The position numbers and the translations under genes are program-made. Under the pieces are notes generated by a model, which saw only the letters and a program-made list of their open reading frames with translations, did not search any database and had not been told where the DNA came from. A stretch of DNA of 64,000 nt from Bacterioplanoides sp965219715 (GTDB lineage Bacteria > Pseudomonadota > Gammaproteobacteria > Pseudomonadales > Oceanobacteraceae), in NCBI RefSeq assembly GCF_965219715.1, contig NZ_OZ244785.1, positions 2,046,001 to 2,110,000 of the forward strand, written 5' to 3'. How positions within the stretch are numbered: position 1 is the first letter of the stretch; each line of letters starts with the position of its first letter. Of the stretch, positions 60,674 to 64,000 are shown piece after piece.

Positions 60674-62686
60674 TCACTCCGTTAACGGCAACGGCTTCTC
60701 AAAGTAATAGCCCTGGAAATAATCCACTCCGAACTCAATCAGCAGATCAACAATGGCTTTCTCCGACGAGAATTCGGCGACCACCGGAATTTCCAGCGAC
60801 TTACACAGAGCCACAATCGATTTAACAATCAGGTGGTGCTTTTGATTCTGCAGAATGTCGCGGATTAATGAACCATCTATTTTGATCAGATCAACGTCCA
60901 TGGTCGCCAGATAATCAAAGTTCGAGTAGCCACTGCCAAAATCATCAATCGCGATCTGGCAATTGAGTGATTTCAGTTCTGCCAGGAAGTTTTTCACAAC
61001 CGTATCGGAAAAATCCACACCGGAAGATTCCAGTAATTCCAGCGTCAGCTGATCGCCACAACCGCTGTCGCGTACATGTTCTAATAAAATACCGCGTGTG
61101 GTTTTATTAAACAGGTCTTCCCGATCCAGATTAATTGAGAAACGCTGACCTGATTTTTTAAAGTAGTTAAATGACTGGCGAATCACTTCGTGGGTCAGCG
61201 AGCTGTATATACCCGCCGACTTAGCGTATTCAAGGAAAACAATCGGAGAAACACATTCGTGGCCAGACTGATAGCGCATCAGCACTTCGGTCGAATAACG
61301 CTCACCATCCGCAGCAAATATCCCCTGACCATAGATCTGAATCCGACCACGGGAAACCGCACTCTTCAATTTACCCGCCCAATATATCGCATTATTCAGG
61401 CGCTGATATTCTTTAGTGCCCTGATGATAAACACCGATACTTTCCTGATCATGATAAGCCGAATTCATTGCCAGGCAGGCATGGCCGTAAGTCTTTTCCG
61501 GCAAATTGTTTTCTGCCACGCCAACTTTCGCTGACAGATAGATTTTATTCTCCGCCAGTAAAATTGGTTGCCCAAGAATCTGATCGACAATTTTTCCGCA
61601 ACTTTCGACAAACGCCTGCTGTTCACAGTCACACTCACAGACCAACGCAAAAGACGACTCCGAAGTGCGATACACGCGGGCAACATTACGGGCGTATTCA
61701 CCCAGCATCGAAGTCAGATTCTGGATAAAACTTCTGTATTCAATGTCGCCGTAAATTTGCTGAACACCTTCGATTTCAGCAAACGACAATACGGCAACCC
61801 AGGCACCCGGGCGGCGACGCAAATCGTCGTTAAACTGCACACGATTGGGTAAACCGGTTTCAGTATCGGTTGTCTGGATCTGGATAATCCGGTCTTTTTC
61901 GTAGAGGTCGGTAATATCGTGACGAATAGCGATGTATTCCGTGATTTCGCCACTGCTGTCACGAATCGGCGAAATCGTAGAAGACACATAATAATTAGAA
62001 CCGTCTTTACGACGATTAAGGATGACACCCTGCCAAACGTTCCCCGAACGTATGGTGCGCCACAAATCAGCAAACACCTCTTTCGGCATTCCCGGGTGAT
62101 TGACAATATTATGATTCTCTCCCAGCAACTCGTTATGGCTGTAACCCGATACTTCACAAAACATATCGTTCACGTATGTGATGTTTCCGTGGGCATCGGT
62201 TTTGGAAACAATGGCACTGACATCAATCGCACGCTTGTGCTGATGCAGCAGGTTGAAACTTTCGCGGAAGGCAATGTCCTGCTCTGAACTTAACGCGGAG
62301 ACTTCAGCTTTGTGATTGTTATCACCCAGATAGATACGCGGCTTAAGCAGCCTCGCGTGCAACGTTTTGTTTTCCAGTAACCGCAACTCAACCCGACAGA
62401 TGAACAAACTGCCGGTAAGCATGGTGTGCACCCAATCGAATTCGCGATGACCCAGCTCGAAACATTCAGTGAGATAACGGTTAGCCAGCTCACGCGATAC
62501 TTCACCGCTGACCTGATACTCCGGAGACAATTGAGATGGGTGCTTACCACAGAGGTCGTCTTTGGACGACGCCTCAAACAGGGTTACGTATGCCTGATTG
62601 CAGTCCAGCAAAGCACGATCACTGAGGATGGCTTCGGCGACAGAAGCTTCATCTGATAGAACTGTCGTCACGGGTTTTTCCGCCAT
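60674..62686 (-). CDS. PAS-PAS-GGDEF(degenerate)-EAL signalling protein
   Basis: A 670-residue cyclic-di-GMP protein without membrane segments. Two PAS domains cover about 1-125 and 155-270 (ITYVNDMFCEVSGYSHNELL, NYYVSSTISPIRDSSGEI). The GGDEF-type domain (about 275-430) starts DTETGLPNRVQF, but the active loop reads YRTSESSFALV instead of GGDEF, so cyclase activity is unlikely. The EAL domain (435-670) has ELLESSG in place of EAL with the Glu kept, and IDDFGSGYSNFDYL, LIKIDGSLI, so phosphodiesterase activity is plausible. It is divergent from ohrR. Confidence 0.9.
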   Translation of the reverse strand: MAEKPVTTVLSDEASVAEAILSDRALLDCNQAYVTLFEASSKDDLCGKHPSQLSPEYQVSGEVSRELANRYLTECFELGHREFDWVHTMLTGSLFICRVELRLLENKTLHARLLKPRIYLGDNNHKAEVSALSSEQDIAFRESFNLLHQHKRAIDVSAIVSKTDAHGNITYVNDMFCEVSGYSHNELLGENHNIVNHPGMPKEVFADLWRTIRSGNVWQGVILNRRKDGSNYYVSSTISPIRDSSGEITEYIAIRHDITDLYEKDRIIQIQTTDTETGLPNRVQFNDDLRRRPGAWVAVLSFAEIEGVQQIYGDIEYRSFIQNLTSMLGEYARNVARVYRTSESSFALVCECDCEQQAFVESCGKIVDQILGQPILLAENKIYLSAKVGVAENNLPEKTYGHACLAMNSAYHDQESIGVYHQGTKEYQRLNNAIYWAGKLKSAVSRGRIQIYGQGIFAADGERYSTEVLMRYQSGHECVSPIVFLEYAKSAGIYSSLTHEVIRQSFNYFKKSGQRFSINLDREDLFNKTTRGILLEHVRDSGCGDQLTLELLESSGVDFSDTVVKNFLAELKSLNCQIAIDDFGSGYSNFDYLATMDVDLIKIDGSLIRDILQNQKHHLIVKSIVALCKSLEIPVVAEFSSEKAIVDLLIEFGVDYFQGYYFEKPLPLTE

Positions 62687-62945
62687 TGCAATCTTCTAAT
62701 CCGACAACCTTTACAACTACCTGCGGTGAACATGTAAACAAACCGAACAGGCAAACTCGGCTTAAGTCTAGGATACTTCCACCGAATGGCCAGTCTGCCT
62801 GACAGTAATGTCCCTGAATTTCAAAGGGTTTTCTGCAATTTTCGACTAAGGTGTAAACCAATCAGGCACCAACAAAGCGTTTATCGGTTGATAGCAAGAC
62901 CCACGGTAGTTTTTCAGCATAAGCGCAAAAAGTTCAGTACACTTT

Positions 62946-62961
62946 AGCTATCGCAATAATC
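62946..62961. promoter_or_regulatory. Probable OhrR operator before ohrR
   Basis: AGCTATCGCAATAATC resembles the two better palindromes at 63433 and 63507. It lies 16 bases before the ohrR start, fitting autorepression. Confidence 0.6.
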
Positions 62962-62976
62962 ATTCGTGTACACATT

Positions 62977-63417
62977 ATGGCCAAACCATCCGATAACCCG
63001 TTAGCTCTCGACAACCAACTGTGCTTTGCGCTGTATTCCACTTCGCTGGCGATGACACAGATGTACAAAGAGCTACTGGCACCAGTCGGCCTGACTTACC
63101 CGCAGTACACCATCATGATGATTTTGTGGGAAAATGACGGCGTACAACTGAAACACATCGCTGATCGTCTCGGCCAGAAGTCCGGATCATTAACCCCTGT
63201 AATCAAGCGTATGGAAACCGATGGCCTGATTCAGCGCGTACGTGGCAAAGAAGATGATCGCTCATTGAGTATCGAGCTGACAGCTGTGGGAAAGAAGCTG
63301 CGCCAGAAATGCCTCAAAATTAACCAGTGTATTGTCGAAGCCTGTGACCTGCCCGTCCATGACCTGGCTGACTTACGTGACAACCTGAACAAGCTGAAAG
63401 AAAATTTAGCGCAATAG
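62977..63417 (+). CDS. ohrR: OhrR-type MarR family peroxide-sensing repressor
   Basis: A 146-residue winged-helix regulator. The N-terminal sensing Cys is C16 in NQLCFALYSTSLAMTQMYK, the hallmark of OhrR. The winged helix is in LKHIADRLGQKSGSLTPVIK and RVRGKEDDRSLSIELTAVG. Further Cys in the C-terminal helix (KCLKINQCIVEACD) could form the disulphide of two-Cys OhrR proteins on organic hydroperoxide oxidation. The ohr gene follows after 131 bases with operators between. Confidence 0.92.
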   Translation: MAKPSDNPLALDNQLCFALYSTSLAMTQMYKELLAPVGLTYPQYTIMMILWENDGVQLKHIADRLGQKSGSLTPVIKRMETDGLIQRVRGKEDDRSLSIELTAVGKKLRQKCLKINQCIVEACDLPVHDLADLRDNLNKLKENLAQ

Positions 63418-63432
63418 TGCTTGCACAAAAAT

Positions 63433-63448
63433 AGTTATCGCGATAACT
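63433..63448. promoter_or_regulatory. OhrR operator, perfect palindrome
   Basis: AGTTATCGCGATAACT is a perfect 16-bp palindrome just after ohrR and upstream of ohr. Confidence 0.7.
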
Positions 63449-63506
63449 TAATATTCATTCCGGCGCCATTGCTCAGTTTGAGCTGGCGCCTTTATTTGAA
63501 CCATAT

Positions 63507-63522
63507 AGTTATCGCAATAACA
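63507..63522. promoter_or_regulatory. OhrR operator before ohr
   Basis: AGTTATCGCAATAACA, one change from the palindrome at 63433, 27 bases before the ohr start. Confidence 0.7.
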
Positions 63523-63548
63523 ATTATCGATAAAACAAAGGTGATCCC

Positions 63549-63974
63549 ATGCAAGCTATCTACAAAACCACAATGACTTCAACCGGCGGTCGCAGCGGCA
63601 GCTCTGTGTCTGAAGACGGTAACTTCGAACTGGATCTGAGCACACCAAAAGAGCTGGGCGGCGCTGGCGGTGAAGGCACCAATCCAGAGCAACTGTTTGC
63701 CGCGGGTTATTCAGCATGTTACATCGGTGCTCTGCAATTTGTTGCCTCACAACAAAAGCTGAAATTACCAGCCGACATGAACGTCACGGCCACCATCGGT
63801 ATTGGCGAAAACCCACGTGGTACTGGCTTTAATATCAGCGCAGATCTGATTGTTAAATTACCGGGTATGGACAAAGCCGCAGCAGAAAAACTGGCAGAAG
63901 ATGCTCACCAGGTTTGCCCATACTCAAATGCAACCCGTGGCAATATCGATGCTTCGACAGAAGTGATTGTCTAA
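63549..63974 (+). CDS. ohr: Organic hydroperoxide resistance protein (Ohr/OsmC)
   Basis: A 141-residue thiol peroxidase that reduces organic hydroperoxides. The two catalytic Cys are in AGYSACYIGAL and HQVCPYSNATRGN; the Arg loop is near TSTGGRSGSS. Length and motifs are typical of Ohr, not of OsmC. It pairs with the OhrR repressor upstream. AAAGGTGATCCC gives the ribosome-binding site. Confidence 0.95.
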   Translation: MQAIYKTTMTSTGGRSGSSVSEDGNFELDLSTPKELGGAGGEGTNPEQLFAAGYSACYIGALQFVASQQKLKLPADMNVTATIGIGENPRGTGFNISADLIVKLPGMDKAAAEKLAEDAHQVCPYSNATRGNIDASTEVIV

Positions 63975-64000
63975 CTCGGCGATCAGCAACGGCTGATTAA

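Overview
The window is a piece of a marine-type gammaproteobacterial chromosome; the order or genus is an inference from the backbone genes only. Three integrated elements stand in tandem behind the tmRNA gene (ssrA). The 3' part of ssrA lies at 1-211. The chromosome resumes at about 57,061 with a hairpin terminator that probably once ended ssrA. After it come an FAD-binding dehydrogenase, a TPP-dependent enzyme, a PAS-GGDEF-EAL signalling protein and an ohrR-ohr peroxide-response pair.

Element 1 (about 212-44,965) is a genomic island with a P4-type integrase. Its main cargo is a hybrid polyketide/non-ribosomal-peptide locus (2,456-33,638). The minus-strand operon reads: lipoprotein hydrolase, PKS with FAAL loader, PKS, PKS-NRPS with terminal thioesterase, heme-oxygenase-like diiron protein, luciferase-like monooxygenase, type II thioesterase, PPOX flavoprotein. 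A PPTase for carrier-protein activation sits at the other end. A LuxR/LuxI-type pair lies upstream. Lux boxes of the ACCTGT-N8-ACAGGT type precede both the luxI-like gene and the biosynthetic operon, so production is predicted to be under quorum sensing. The adenylation domain carries the ten-residue code for glutamate. The predicted product is an acyl-polyketide with three extender units, amide-linked to Glu, then oxidised by tailoring enzymes. The same island carries a His-Xaa-Ser radical SAM system (hxsD-B-C-A plus a fifth small gene) followed by a di-heme MauG/CcpA-like protein, a decayed IS481-type transposase, a DUF932 gene, an AlpA regulator and an inovirus Gp2-like gene.

Element 2 (about 44,966-53,229) is a complete-looking filamentous prophage (inovirus): integrase, repressor, Cox-like protein, replication initiator, ssDNA-binding protein, coat proteins including a 48-residue major coat protein, adsorption protein, a pVI-like protein, Zot, an intergenic region rich in palindromes, and two small genes.

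Element 3 (about 53,230-57,064) is a deletion derivative of a related inovirus. It keeps the last 172 codons of an integrase, a near-copy of the candidate origin, one palindrome and the end of one small gene. It carries three accessory genes, including an XRE-ImmA/IrrE protein. Each element has its own pair of short directly repeated arm sites at its two ends, which makes the borders clear.
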